Shown: positions 1 to 7,376 of the stretch, one piece after another | Numbering within the stretch: position 1 is the stretch's first letter | Layout of the letters: the number at the start of each line of letters is the position of its first letter | Source: Gp6-AA40 sp035711805 | Lineage (GTDB): Bacteria; Acidobacteriota; Vicinamibacteria; Vicinamibacterales; UBA2999 | Assembly (NCBI GenBank): GCA_035711805.1 | Contig: DASTBV010000059.1 | Location: 12,902-76,901, forward strand | Direction: 5' to 3' | Length of the DNA stretch: 64,000 nt | Notes under the pieces: model-generated | What the model was told of the DNA's origin: nothing | Database searches by the model: none | The model's input: the letters and a program-made list of their open reading frames with translations, nothing else | Made by a program: the position numbers and the translations under genes

Positions 1-1997
1 CCATCCGGAGACCAGACAGGGCCGACGTCGGCCGTCGGATCGAATGTCATCCGCCGTTGCGTACCACGCACGAGATCGACGACCCAGATATCCTCGTTTC
101 CGTCCACGACACGGACGATTGCGGCGCGACCGCCATCCGCCGACAAGTCAAACGCCCGGGCCGGCATCGCCGTCGGCGGTCCCTCGACGGCGCTGATCTG
201 CTTGCCGGTCCGGTCGAACCAGACCAGGCGGCTCAATCGCGCGGGTGCGGTGCGATAGGCGATGCTTCCAGCGCCAGAGACGGACACCCCGATGGATGCG
301 AACACGGCCGGATTGGTCGCAATGCTCTCGGCCACCGCCACTGGATCGCCACTCGCACGGGCAGCCTCGAGATCGACGCGCTGCGCCACCAGCGTATTGC
401 CTCGCCCGTGAAGAACGCGATCGGGCGGCAGGAATACGCCGGCCGTCTCCGCGTCGAACAGTCGGCGTGACTCGCCACCGAGGACACCCAGATAGATTCC
501 GCGTACACGCGAAGGACCGACGACGTAGTACAGGAACCGGCGGCCGTCGGGCAGGAAGTTCGGAAACCGATGGGTCGCATGGCCCGTTTCGAGACGGGTG
601 ACCTGTTCGATCGCGCCGCCCGAAGCCGATACACGCGAGATCGGTGAAGTATTTCCGCGCGTGAAAAGGATGTCCCCTCGAGCGCCCCAGCTGATCCCGA
701 ACGCGTTCGCTCCGTCCGCCAGCACCTGCAGATTTCCACCCGCGGCGTCGATGCGCCTCAGTTTCTGGTCGGCCCCGAACACGAGGGAGCGGCCGTCGGG
801 GGACCATTGCATGTTTCCCGCGCGCTCGGTGCCCGGCAACGGCGCCGCCGAATCCGAGTCGAGCCGGCGAAGCCAGATCTGTGTCTCGTTTTGGCTATTG
901 CGGCCGCCGAGGAATGCCGCTGTGCGCCCGTCCGGCGATAGCGCGAATGAAAGCGCCTGAGAGATATTCAGGGGCGCGGCGGCATCGATCTGCAAGCGCA
1001 ATTCCGGCGGCGATGGCGAGCGCCTCAGCATTGCCGTGATCACGACAGCCGCAACAGCGATCGTCAGCAGCGCCGCCGCCCAGGCAATCCGCTCACGGGC
1101 CGGCGACCGGGCCGCCAGCGGCCGTGGACTGGTCGCTGGCACCTCCAACGCGTCGTCGATATAGGCCTGCGCGTCACCGATATCGCGCAAACGGCGCTTC
1201 GGATCCTTCTGCAGGCAGCGTTCAAGGAGACGGCGAACCGCTGCGGGCGTCTCCCCCGGCAGCAGCACCCAATTGGGATCCGACTTGATGACGCCCGCCA
1301 GCACCTCCGATATATCGCCGCCGTCGAACGCCCGGCGGCCGGCCAGCATCTCGAACAGGACACAACCGAACGCCCACACGTCCGCACGCTTGTCGACGAT
1401 CCGGCCGCGTGCCTGCTCGGGTGCCATGTAGGCGGCGGTGCCGAGAATGACTCCGACGCGCGTACCCGCGATGCTCAGCGTGGGCGACATCGACGAATCG
1501 CTCGCTGGCGCATCCCCATCGATCTCCTTGGCGAGGCCGAAATCCAGGACCTTGACGGTCCCGTCGTCGCGAAGCTTGATGTTGGCGGGCTTCAAGTCGC
1601 GATGGACGATGCCCCGCTCGTGGGCCGCATCAAGAGCCGAGATGATCTGGCGCGCGATCGCCAGCACATCGTCCATGGCGAGCGGCTGTCCCGCAATCCG
1701 ATCGGCGAGCGTCGGACCTTCGACGAGTTCCATGACGATTGCCGGAGCGCTTCCAGCGTCTTCCAGACCGTAAATCGCCGCGATGTTGGGGTGGTTCAGC
1801 GACGCCAGCAAATGCGCTTCGCGCTTGAACCGCGCGAGCCGCTCGGCGTCGGCGACGAACGCCTCAGGAAGGATCTTCAGCGCGACGTCGCGCTCGAGCC
1901 GCGTATCGTGCGCCCGATACACTTCTCCCATTCCTCCCGCGCCGATGGACGAGACTACGTTGTACGCGCCAAGTCGTGCGCCAGGTGAAAGGGACAT
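1..1997 (-). CDS. Hanks-type Ser/Thr protein kinase with TolB-like propeller, C-terminus cut by window edge
   Basis: The reading frame is open from an ATG at 1997 to the left edge (665 codons, no stop), so the protein is partial. The N-terminal 270 residues are a kinase domain: glycine loop GAGGMGEVY, ATP-binding lysine in VALKILPEAF, catalytic HRDLKPANI, DFGLAKE, and activation segment GTAAYMAPEQARG. A single hydrophobic helix near residue 305 follows, then WD40/TolB-like blades (SPDGR, FLPDGRRFLYY, WFDRTGK). Such proteins are membrane-anchored cytoplasmic kinases with an outer sensor propeller. It resembles the second kinase at 14715-17519 but has no phosphatase next to it. The ligand of the propeller is unknown. 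Confidence 0.93.
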   Translation of the reverse strand, partial: MSLSPGARLGAYNVVSSIGAGGMGEVYRAHDTRLERDVALKILPEAFVADAERLARFKREAHLLASLNHPNIAAIYGLEDAGSAPAIVMELVEGPTLADRIAGQPLAMDDVLAIARQIISALDAAHERGIVHRDLKPANIKLRDDGTVKVLDFGLAKEIDGDAPASDSSMSPTLSIAGTRVGVILGTAAYMAPEQARGRIVDKRADVWAFGCVLFEMLAGRRAFDGGDISEVLAGVIKSDPNWVLLPGETPAAVRRLLERCLQKDPKRRLRDIGDAQAYIDDALEVPATSPRPLAARSPARERIAWAAALLTIAVAAVVITAMLRRSPSPPELRLQIDAAAPLNISQALSFALSPDGRTAAFLGGRNSQNETQIWLRRLDSDSAAPLPGTERAGNMQWSPDGRSLVFGADQKLRRIDAAGGNLQVLADGANAFGISWGARGDILFTRGNTSPISRVSASGGAIEQVTRLETGHATHRFPNFLPDGRRFLYYVVGPSRVRGIYLGVLGGESRRLFDAETAGVFLPPDRVLHGRGNTLVAQRVDLEAARASGDPVAVAESIATNPAVFASIGVSVSGAGSIAYRTAPARLSRLVWFDRTGKQISAVEGPPTAMPARAFDLSADGGRAAIVRVVDGNEDIWVVDLVRGTQRRMTFDPTADVGPVWSPD

Positions 1998-2045
1998 CAG
2001 GCCTGCTGTGATGCGCGGATCCTATCAGTACGTGATTCAACGAGC

Positions 2046-2068
2046 GTCCGCCTGAAGGCGGACACTAC
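2046..2068 (-). repeat. GTAG-headed REP, subfamily A
   Basis: Read on the minus strand: head GTAG, one T, stem GTCCGCC, loop TTCA, stem GGCGGAC. The TAG of the head is the stop codon of the MetE-like gene. Further full or near-full copies lie at 12010, 12046, 24910, 25097, 26700, 28347 and 38464. Confidence 0.88.
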
Positions 2069-3327
2069 GAGGACCAGAGCTGTTGTGAAGCCAGCCGCGC
2101 GCCGTCGGCGAGCGACTGCAACTTCGCCCATGCCAGGGATGCGTGGATCCGGCCGCCGAGGCCGCAGTCGGTGCCGGCGATGACGTTCTCGCGGCCGACG
2201 AGCTGCGCGTACCGAACGATCCGATCCGCCACGACCTCCGGGTGCTCCACGACGTTGGTCGCGTGCGACACGACGCCGGGAATCAGAATCTTCCCCTCGG
2301 GCAGCTTGACGTCGCGCCAGACCTTCCACTCGTGCTCGTGGCGCACGTTCCCCGCCTCGAGCGAATACGCGCCCGCCTGGATTGTCAGCAGCAGATCGAC
2401 GATGTCGCGCAGCGGAATATCGGTCAGGTGGGGCCCATGCCAGCTTCCCCAGCACATGTGATACCGGACGCGGTCTTCGGGGATGCCGGCAAGCGCATGG
2501 TTCAGCGCGTCGATGCAGAGGCGTGCATAGGCGCGGTATTCCTCGATCGTCACCGACGGATCCATCGCGTCCCAGTTCTCCGCCATGCCCGGGTCGTCGA
2601 CCTGGAGGATGAAGCCCGCGTCAGTGATCGCGCGGTACTCGACCCGGAGTGCGTCGGCGATCGCAAAGAGAAACTCCTCCTGCGTCCTGTAGCAGCGGTT
2701 CTGATCGCGGCCGAATGTACCGGGGGCAGGCGATGTCATGAAGGCATCGGGCGCGTCGTCGCCTTCCTTCCGGCTGAAGCCGGAAGCTACGAGGGCGGCG
2801 CGCAGGTTGTCGATATCCGCCTGCAGCGCGTCGTGACCGCGGTAAGCCACCGGACCGACGATCGGGCGACCCATCGGCCGTGGTCCGCCTCCGAACATCT
2901 CGCGATCGATGTCCGCGTACAGCTCGGGGAACGCCTGCCGATCGCGGCGGTTCTTGAAACTGCCAGGCTTGATGGTTGCGTCGGGATCGCTGGCATCCGT
3001 GAAGCGGTGCCCGACGGGCTCCCCGTCCTCGAATCCGGTGAAGCGTTCGATCACATAGCTGATCCACGCGCCGTAATCGAGGCGCGTGCGCATCGCCTTC
3101 CCGAACTCGCCGTCGTTGACGATATCGATGCCGAGCTGTATTTGACGATCGACGACGTCCCGGACCGCGCTGCGGAGGCGCTGCCGATGGAGCGCCGCTA
3201 CCGGGTGCGTCGCTTCCGGCTCTCGCCGGAAGGAGCCAGCACGCTCAGCGTTGAGGGCGAGGAGATCGTCGGGGCGCGGCAGCGCCCCCGCGTGGGTGGT
3301 GAGAATCCTGGATTTGCTGCGATTCAT
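2065..3327 (-). CDS. Cobalamin-independent methionine synthase II-like (MetE C-terminal/UROD fold) protein
   Basis: A 420-residue protein that starts MNRSKSRILTTHAGALPRPDDL, the usual opening of the cobalamin-independent methionine synthase C-terminal family (zinc thiol methyltransferases and epoxyalkane:CoM-transferase-like enzymes). Supporting motifs are the substrate-side NDGEFGK and the metal-side HMCWGSWHGPH (about residue 290) and GTDCGLGGR near the end. It lacks the N-terminal half of true MetE, so a thiol methyltransfer or thiol-adduct reaction on an unknown substrate is more likely than methionine synthesis. The stop codon TAG falls in the GTAG head of a REP, and a second REP lies in frame at 2767-2790 and codes for VASGFSRK. 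Confidence 0.85.
   Translation of the reverse strand: MNRSKSRILTTHAGALPRPDDLLALNAERAGSFRREPEATHPVAALHRQRLRSAVRDVVDRQIQLGIDIVNDGEFGKAMRTRLDYGAWISYVIERFTGFEDGEPVGHRFTDASDPDATIKPGSFKNRRDRQAFPELYADIDREMFGGGPRPMGRPIVGPVAYRGHDALQADIDNLRAALVASGFSRKEGDDAPDAFMTSPAPGTFGRDQNRCYRTQEEFLFAIADALRVEYRAITDAGFILQVDDPGMAENWDAMDPSVTIEEYRAYARLCIDALNHALAGIPEDRVRYHMCWGSWHGPHLTDIPLRDIVDLLLTIQAGAYSLEAGNVRHEHEWKVWRDVKLPEGKILIPGVVSHATNVVEHPEVVADRIVRYAQLVGRENVIAGTDCGLGGRIHASLAWAKLQSLADGARLASQQLWSS
2767..2790 (-). repeat. GTAG-headed REP, subfamily B, inside a coding sequence
   Basis: Read on the minus strand: head GTAG, stem CTTCCGGC, loop TTCA, stem GCCGGAAG, a perfect palindrome apart from the loop. It lies inside the MetE-like gene and is translated as VASGFSRK without breaking the frame. 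Confidence 0.8.
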
Positions 3328-3332
3328 GCCGG

Positions 3333-3409
3333 GTTCAAATGGTGCAAGAGGTTCAAGGGGTGCATTGGATCCTCATGCACCCTCTGAACCTCTTGAACCT
3401 CCTGAACCT
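3333..3409. repeat. Tandem-word palindrome W1 (GAGGTTCAA type)
   Basis: Nine-base words of the type AGGTTCAAG and GGGTGCA run one way and their complements run back, forming a long imperfect hairpin. The DUF6152 stop codon TAG (3408-3410) forms one edge and the MetE-like start lies a few bases beyond the other. The same nine-base word type occurs inside the DUF1592 gene at 22111. Confidence 0.75.
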
Positions 3410-4625
3410 ATTTTTTCAGTCCGGTCTGTTTCGAGTAATCCAGATCCTTCTGTTCCTTGCATTCGTCTTTGGCGTACGGCGCGTCCGCCGGCATCAACGG
3501 TGCCTCGTTACTGGCGGTGGCTTTGCCTTTCAGGTAGTCCGGATCCTCGGCTTCCCATGTACGCGAGAGCTGCCACGTCTTCGGATCGAGCGTGAACCGT
3601 TCGACGACGTGCAGCTTTTCGCCATGGCGGGTATTTCCGTTCAACACGCCGGGCAGGAAGCCGATCGTATCCACCACCAGCGTATCGCCCTCCCAGCGCC
3701 CGATCGAATGCCCGGCGCGCGTCGGCTTCACGTTCGCCGGATGCTGTTTCATGTTCATGTAGACGGTCCGTTTCAGATTCAACTGGCCGTACTCGATGAC
3801 GATCGTGTCCCGGTTCTGCGTGATCCGGTTGACCGGGCCGTCGAACGTCCAGTCGAAGATGATGCTCGTCGTCTCGCACTTGAAGCGCGGGTTGTCCGCC
3901 TGGGTCATCGCGTCGGCTTCCTTGATGGCCCGTTCAGTCAGTTCGGCGCCGTTGAACATGCGCGGCCCGCCTGCACCGCGTCCACGGCCCGCGGCCGCTC
4001 CCCCGCGGCCCGCTGCCGGCGCGCCAGCGCCGCCGGCGCGCGCCTGAGGCGGAGTTTCAGGCGGCCGTTCACCAATCGTGCTGAGCCGCTGGAGACCGCC
4101 GCCGACACCGCGCGGATCCCGCATCACGACCTGTTCGGGCGCCCAGTCGCCGCTGATGTTCGGCTCGCCGCTCGGCCGTCGGGCCGGCCGATTGAGGAGG
4201 TTCACGGCATTGACCTGACCGCGGACTTCCTTGACGGAGCCGCCGGCCTTGACGTACTGCCCATAGCGATCCATGCGCGACCCATTGGCAAACATGATCG
4301 TCTGCAGGTAGCACGACGCCACGTCCGCGCGATCGGGCGAAGCCGTAATGTCCACCTTCTCGCCGGCCTTGAACAGCTCGGGCGACCAGCCGGAGCGCCG
4401 CAGCACGTGCGCCGAGCGCAGCTCGCAGCGGTGCTTCATGACCTTGCCATTCTCGGTGGTCTCGAAATAGAGCCAGCCGTGCGGGTTCAGAAACTCGACC
4501 TTCGTCAGCCTGGCGCCCGGATACGACACGGTCTTGTTCAGCTCGAACGTGCCGGCGCCGTGATGCGCGAACGCGGGCACCGCGAGGGCGATGGCCGCCG
4601 CAAACAGGATGGTCGAACGCAGCAT
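3408..4625 (-). CDS. Secreted fusion: N-terminal DUF6152 domain plus GxSIGxWxGD domain
   Basis: A 405-residue protein with ribosome binding site GGAG before ATG 4625 and a Sec signal (residues 1-20, cut after PAFA). The mature N-terminus HHGAGTFELNKTVSYPG and VEFLNPHGWLYFE are typical of DUF6152. A Gly/Ala/Arg-rich linker (about residues 195-225) leads to a C-terminal part with GHSIGRWEGDTLVVDT, the signature shared with the secreted proteins at 4662, 5597, 30968 and 48872. The fusion links two families otherwise encoded apart and suggests they act on one envelope substrate, but the activity is unknown. It lies 36 bases behind the gene at 4662-5459. Confidence 0.85.
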   Translation of the reverse strand: MLRSTILFAAAIALAVPAFAHHGAGTFELNKTVSYPGARLTKVEFLNPHGWLYFETTENGKVMKHRCELRSAHVLRRSGWSPELFKAGEKVDITASPDRADVASCYLQTIMFANGSRMDRYGQYVKAGGSVKEVRGQVNAVNLLNRPARRPSGEPNISGDWAPEQVVMRDPRGVGGGLQRLSTIGERPPETPPQARAGGAGAPAAGRGGAAAGRGRGAGGPRMFNGAELTERAIKEADAMTQADNPRFKCETTSIIFDWTFDGPVNRITQNRDTIVIEYGQLNLKRTVYMNMKQHPANVKPTRAGHSIGRWEGDTLVVDTIGFLPGVLNGNTRHGEKLHVVERFTLDPKTWQLSRTWEAEDPDYLKGKATASNEAPLMPADAPYAKDECKEQKDLDYSKQTGLKK

Positions 4626-4661
4626 GTGGATTCTCCTCGGCTATATCTTACGAGCAAGGCC

Positions 4662-5459
4662 CTACCGATCTTTACGGCTCGCCCACTTTTCGTTGTCGCA
4701 GTGATGTTCGAGCAAATCCGTGTCGGGCAGCAGATTGAACCGCACCGTCGTGGACCACGGCCGCGTGAACGTCTTCGGGTCGTCGAACGAAAACTGAATC
4801 TCCATGTGGCCGAAATCGGTGCGCCGCAGCCGTTCGGTCGTCCGCAGCGCCTCGCTGTGCGGCATCCCCGACGCGTCGAGCCACGATTTGTCGTTGAACC
4901 CCGCGGTCTCGATCACGAACGTGTCGCCGTCCCATCGCCCGATTGAGTAGCCGAGCCATGCCGGCTGTGGATCGACGGGGAGCGTCCGGCCGTCGGTAAA
5001 GACCTGCCGCCAGTTGTTGAATTCCTCATACAGAATCACCGTCAGCCCGGCGGTCTGGACGAGCTTGAACGGCAGCGTGCGCGTCAGCATCGCATCGGGA
5101 ATCCCGTGCGGCAGACAGCGCTCGGTCGGCGCGCCGACGCCGAGCGCCTTCGCCCGCTCCTCGCGCACCGCCTTCGCCCACGGCTGGAAGGGCGCCCCGC
5201 CGGGGAGATCCGCATCGATGTTGTAAACGTACTTGGAGCGGACCCGGCCGTCGGTTTCCATCACGCGATCGCCCACGACCTCCCACACGCCGGACAGGTC
5301 AGGCTTGCCGTCAGCGGTTCGCGGGACCGGCGCCGCCAGATTCGGCCGTCCATCCGGCAGCCGCGGCGTCCCCGGCGTGCGGTGGTCCAGCCACTGCGCG
5401 TGAACAGCAATCGACGCGCACGTCAGCGCGGCGAGCAGCGCAGGTAAGAAGCGGCTCAT
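4662..5459 (-). CDS. Secreted protein of the GxSIGxWxGD family
   Basis: A 265-residue protein with a Sec signal (about residues 1-21, cut after HAQ). The mature part opens with PRLPDGRPNL and TADGKPDLSGVWEV and carries GYSIGRWDGDTFVIET near residue 175, followed by SFDDPKTFTRPW, all of which recur in its paralogues in this window. No catalytic motif is recognised; the beta-rich pattern suggests a periplasmic binding or lipocalin-like protein, which is inference. There is no ribosome binding site; a TATAAA box lies 11 bases before the ATG, so the transcript may be leaderless. Divergent from its paralogue at 5597. Confidence 0.82.
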   Translation of the reverse strand: MSRFLPALLAALTCASIAVHAQWLDHRTPGTPRLPDGRPNLAAPVPRTADGKPDLSGVWEVVGDRVMETDGRVRSKYVYNIDADLPGGAPFQPWAKAVREERAKALGVGAPTERCLPHGIPDAMLTRTLPFKLVQTAGLTVILYEEFNNWRQVFTDGRTLPVDPQPAWLGYSIGRWDGDTFVIETAGFNDKSWLDASGMPHSEALRTTERLRRTDFGHMEIQFSFDDPKTFTRPWSTTVRFNLLPDTDLLEHHCDNEKWASRKDR

Positions 5460-5470
5460 TTGGCGGAGAG

Positions 5471-5476
5471 TTTATA
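5471..5476 (-). promoter_or_regulatory. Candidate -10 box (TATAAA) of a leaderless transcript
   Basis: TATAAA on the minus strand, 11 bases before ATG 5459 and with no Shine-Dalgarno sequence between. The region behind it is the word palindrome 5483-5554, so any -35 would lie in the repeat. Confidence 0.5.
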
Positions 5477-5482
5477 CAGAAA

Positions 5483-5554
5483 CGACACACCGAGACACTG
5501 AGGTCACCGAGGCTCTTCAGGTTGGTCTCGGTACCTCGGTGCCTCGGTGTGTCG
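5483..5554. repeat. Tandem-word palindrome W2 (CACACCGAG type)
   Basis: Left arm begins CGACACACCGAGACACTGAG and the right arm is its near complement, ending CCTCGGTGTGTCG. It lies between the two divergent promoters of paralogous secreted proteins. Sister copies with the same words are at 20452-20520 and 49785-49856. Confidence 0.82.
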
Positions 5555-5568
5555 CATTCGCACTAAGG

Positions 5569-5574
5569 TAAAAT
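5569..5574 (+). promoter_or_regulatory. Candidate -10 box (TAAAAT)
   Basis: TAAAAT about eight bases before GTG 5582 and 23 before ATG 5597. If transcription starts near 5582, the ribosome binding site GGAGGA at 5590 sits at the head of a very short leader. Confidence 0.45.
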
Positions 5575-5596
5575 TCGCGCCGTGAGCGGAGGAACC

Positions 5597-6409
5597 ATGG
5601 CGGGGAGATCTGGGAAAATCGCGCGGGTCGCGCTCTCGTGGACCGCGGTGCTGTGGATGGGCGCATCCAGCCTCGATGCGCAGTGGCCATCGTATCCGTG
5701 GAAGAACGTGCCGCGGCTGCCAAACGGCAGGATCGACATGAACGCGCCGCCGCCGCGGACTGCCGACGGCAAGCCCGACCTGTCGGGCTTCTGGATGCCC
5801 GGCGCGACGATCAGGGATCAGGTGAAGTGGCTGCTCAACTTCGCCGCCGACATGAAGCCGGAAGACATCCCGCTGCAGCCGTGGGCACGCCAGTTGTACA
5901 ACGAGCGCATCGCCGAGAACGGCAAGGACCATCCCGGCGTCCGCTGCTGGCCCTCCGGCATCCCCGAAAAGCTGACGATTCCAGACGGGCTGAAGCTGGT
6001 GCACACCCGCGACGTCATGCTCTTCCTCCACGAGTCGCGCACCATCTACCGTCAGGTCTTCACCGATGGACGGCCGCTGCCAACGCCGGAACAGGCGCAG
6101 CCGATGTGGATGGGCTATTCGATTGGCCACTGGGAAGGCGACGAATTCGTCGTCACCACGGTCATGCAGAACGGCAAGACGTGGCTCGACATGCGCGGCC
6201 TCCCTGGAACCGAAGCGTTGAAAGTGACCGAGCGCTACACCAGACCGACCATGGGCCGCATGAACATCAAGGTGACGATCGACGATCCGAAGGCATACAC
6301 AAGGCCATGGGACCAGACGATCATCTGGCGGCTCGAGCCGGACACGGATCTGATCGAAAGCATCTGCGAGGAGAACAATCGGGATCTTCCTCATATGGTT
6401 GGCAAGTAG
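5597..6409 (+). CDS. Secreted protein of the GxSIGxWxGD family
   Basis: A 270-residue paralogue of the divergent gene at 4662. ATG 5597 is chosen over in-frame GTG 5582 because GGAGGA stands six bases before it. A signal sequence covers about residues 1-27 (cut near SLDAQ). The mature part has NVPRLPNGRIDMN, TADGKPDLSGFW, FTDGRPLP, GYSIGHWEGDEFVVTT and DDPKAYTRPWDQT. Function unknown. Its stop codon is followed at once by five CAGGGAT repeats, then by the metallo-beta-lactamase gene in the same direction. Confidence 0.82.
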   Translation: MAGRSGKIARVALSWTAVLWMGASSLDAQWPSYPWKNVPRLPNGRIDMNAPPPRTADGKPDLSGFWMPGATIRDQVKWLLNFAADMKPEDIPLQPWARQLYNERIAENGKDHPGVRCWPSGIPEKLTIPDGLKLVHTRDVMLFLHESRTIYRQVFTDGRPLPTPEQAQPMWMGYSIGHWEGDEFVVTTVMQNGKTWLDMRGLPGTEALKVTERYTRPTMGRMNIKVTIDDPKAYTRPWDQTIIWRLEPDTDLIESICEENNRDLPHMVGK

Positions 6410-6413
6410 GGAC

Positions 6414-6448
6414 CAGGGATCAGGGATCAGGGATCAGGGATCAGGGAT
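6414..6448. repeat. CAGGGAT tandem repeat (five copies)
   Basis: Five perfect CAGGGAT heptamers begin five bases after a stop codon (TAG 6407-6409). The same heptamer occurs three times at 27264-27284 before a TIGR03435 gene. Confidence 0.85.
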
Positions 6449-6467
6449 CAGACGTCAGGAGAGAGCA

Positions 6468-7376
6468 ATGAATTTGAACCGCCGTGAGTTCGTCGTGTTG
6501 TCCTCATTGGGATTCGCGGGTGCGCTGAGCCCGCGATCGCTTTTCGCGCAGGCGCCGGCACAGGCCCCGACCGTTCCTGAGTTCAAGGACGTGCGCCGCA
6601 ACGTCGGCGTCTTCACCGCGCGCGGCGGAACCATCGGCTATCTCCTGACGGGCGATGCGTTCGTTGTCGTCGACAGCCAGTTCGCCGACACCGCGCCGCT
6701 GTTCCTCAAGGGGATGCAGCCGAAGACGACGCGGAAGATCGACTTCCTGATCAATTCCCACCACCATCCCGATCACACCGGCGGCAACAAGGCCATGCAG
6801 CCCAACGTGGCCAAGATCGTCGCGCACGCCAACGTGCCGGGACTGCAGAAGAAGCAGGCGGCCACGCAGAAGAGCGAGGCCAACCAGGCCTATGCGGACA
6901 CGACGTTCGACAAGGACTGGAAGGCGTCGGTCGGGAAGGAAACCGTGTCGGCGCGCTATTACGGCCCCGCGCACACCAGCGGCGACATCGCGATCACGTT
7001 CGAGAACGCGAACATCGTGCACCTCGGCGACCTCATGTCGTTCCAGCGCAACCCGCGCGCCGACCGGCCGGCCGGGGCGTCGGTCCCGAACTGGATCCCG
7101 GTGCTGGAGCGGATCGTCAAGGATCACGGCGGCGACACGGTCTACATCTTCGGCCACTCGAAGGTCGGGGAGCGCGTGACGGGATCCAGCAAGGACGTGC
7201 TCGAACTGCGCGACTACCTCAGCGCGCTGGTCGACTTCGCGAAGAAACAGATCGCGGCCGGAAAATCGCAGGACGAGATCGTCAAGGGGACGATGGCGAT
7301 TCCCGGCTTCGAGCGCTACGAAGGAACCCCCGTCGCGCTCGAAGCGGCGTATCTGGAGCTATCGGGCAAGGGATAG
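6468..7376 (+). CDS. Tat-exported metallo-beta-lactamase-fold hydrolase
   Basis: A 302-residue protein. ATG 6468 is preceded by AGGAGAG; longer frames would translate the CAGGGAT repeat. The N-terminus NRREFVVLSSLGFAGAL is a twin-arginine signal, cut near LFAQ. The metal-binding signature is SHHHPDHTGG (residues 97-106), with GPAHTSGD, VHLGDLMSF and FGHSKVG supplying the remaining ligands. The fold cleaves ester, thioester or lactam-type bonds at a dinuclear metal centre; close relatives in environmental genomes are uncharacterised, so the substrate is open. It converges on the next gene, overlapping by 18 bases. Confidence 0.9.
   Translation: MNLNRREFVVLSSLGFAGALSPRSLFAQAPAQAPTVPEFKDVRRNVGVFTARGGTIGYLLTGDAFVVVDSQFADTAPLFLKGMQPKTTRKIDFLINSHHHPDHTGGNKAMQPNVAKIVAHANVPGLQKKQAATQKSEANQAYADTTFDKDWKASVGKETVSARYYGPAHTSGDIAITFENANIVHLGDLMSFQRNPRADRPAGASVPNWIPVLERIVKDHGGDTVYIFGHSKVGERVTGSSKDVLELRDYLSALVDFAKKQIAAGKSQDEIVKGTMAIPGFERYEGTPVALEAAYLELSGKG

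Noticed and set aside
3339..4946. 535-codon open frame on the plus strand across two secreted-protein genes
   Set aside because: It spans two well-supported minus-strand genes and their gap and has no recognisable domain.
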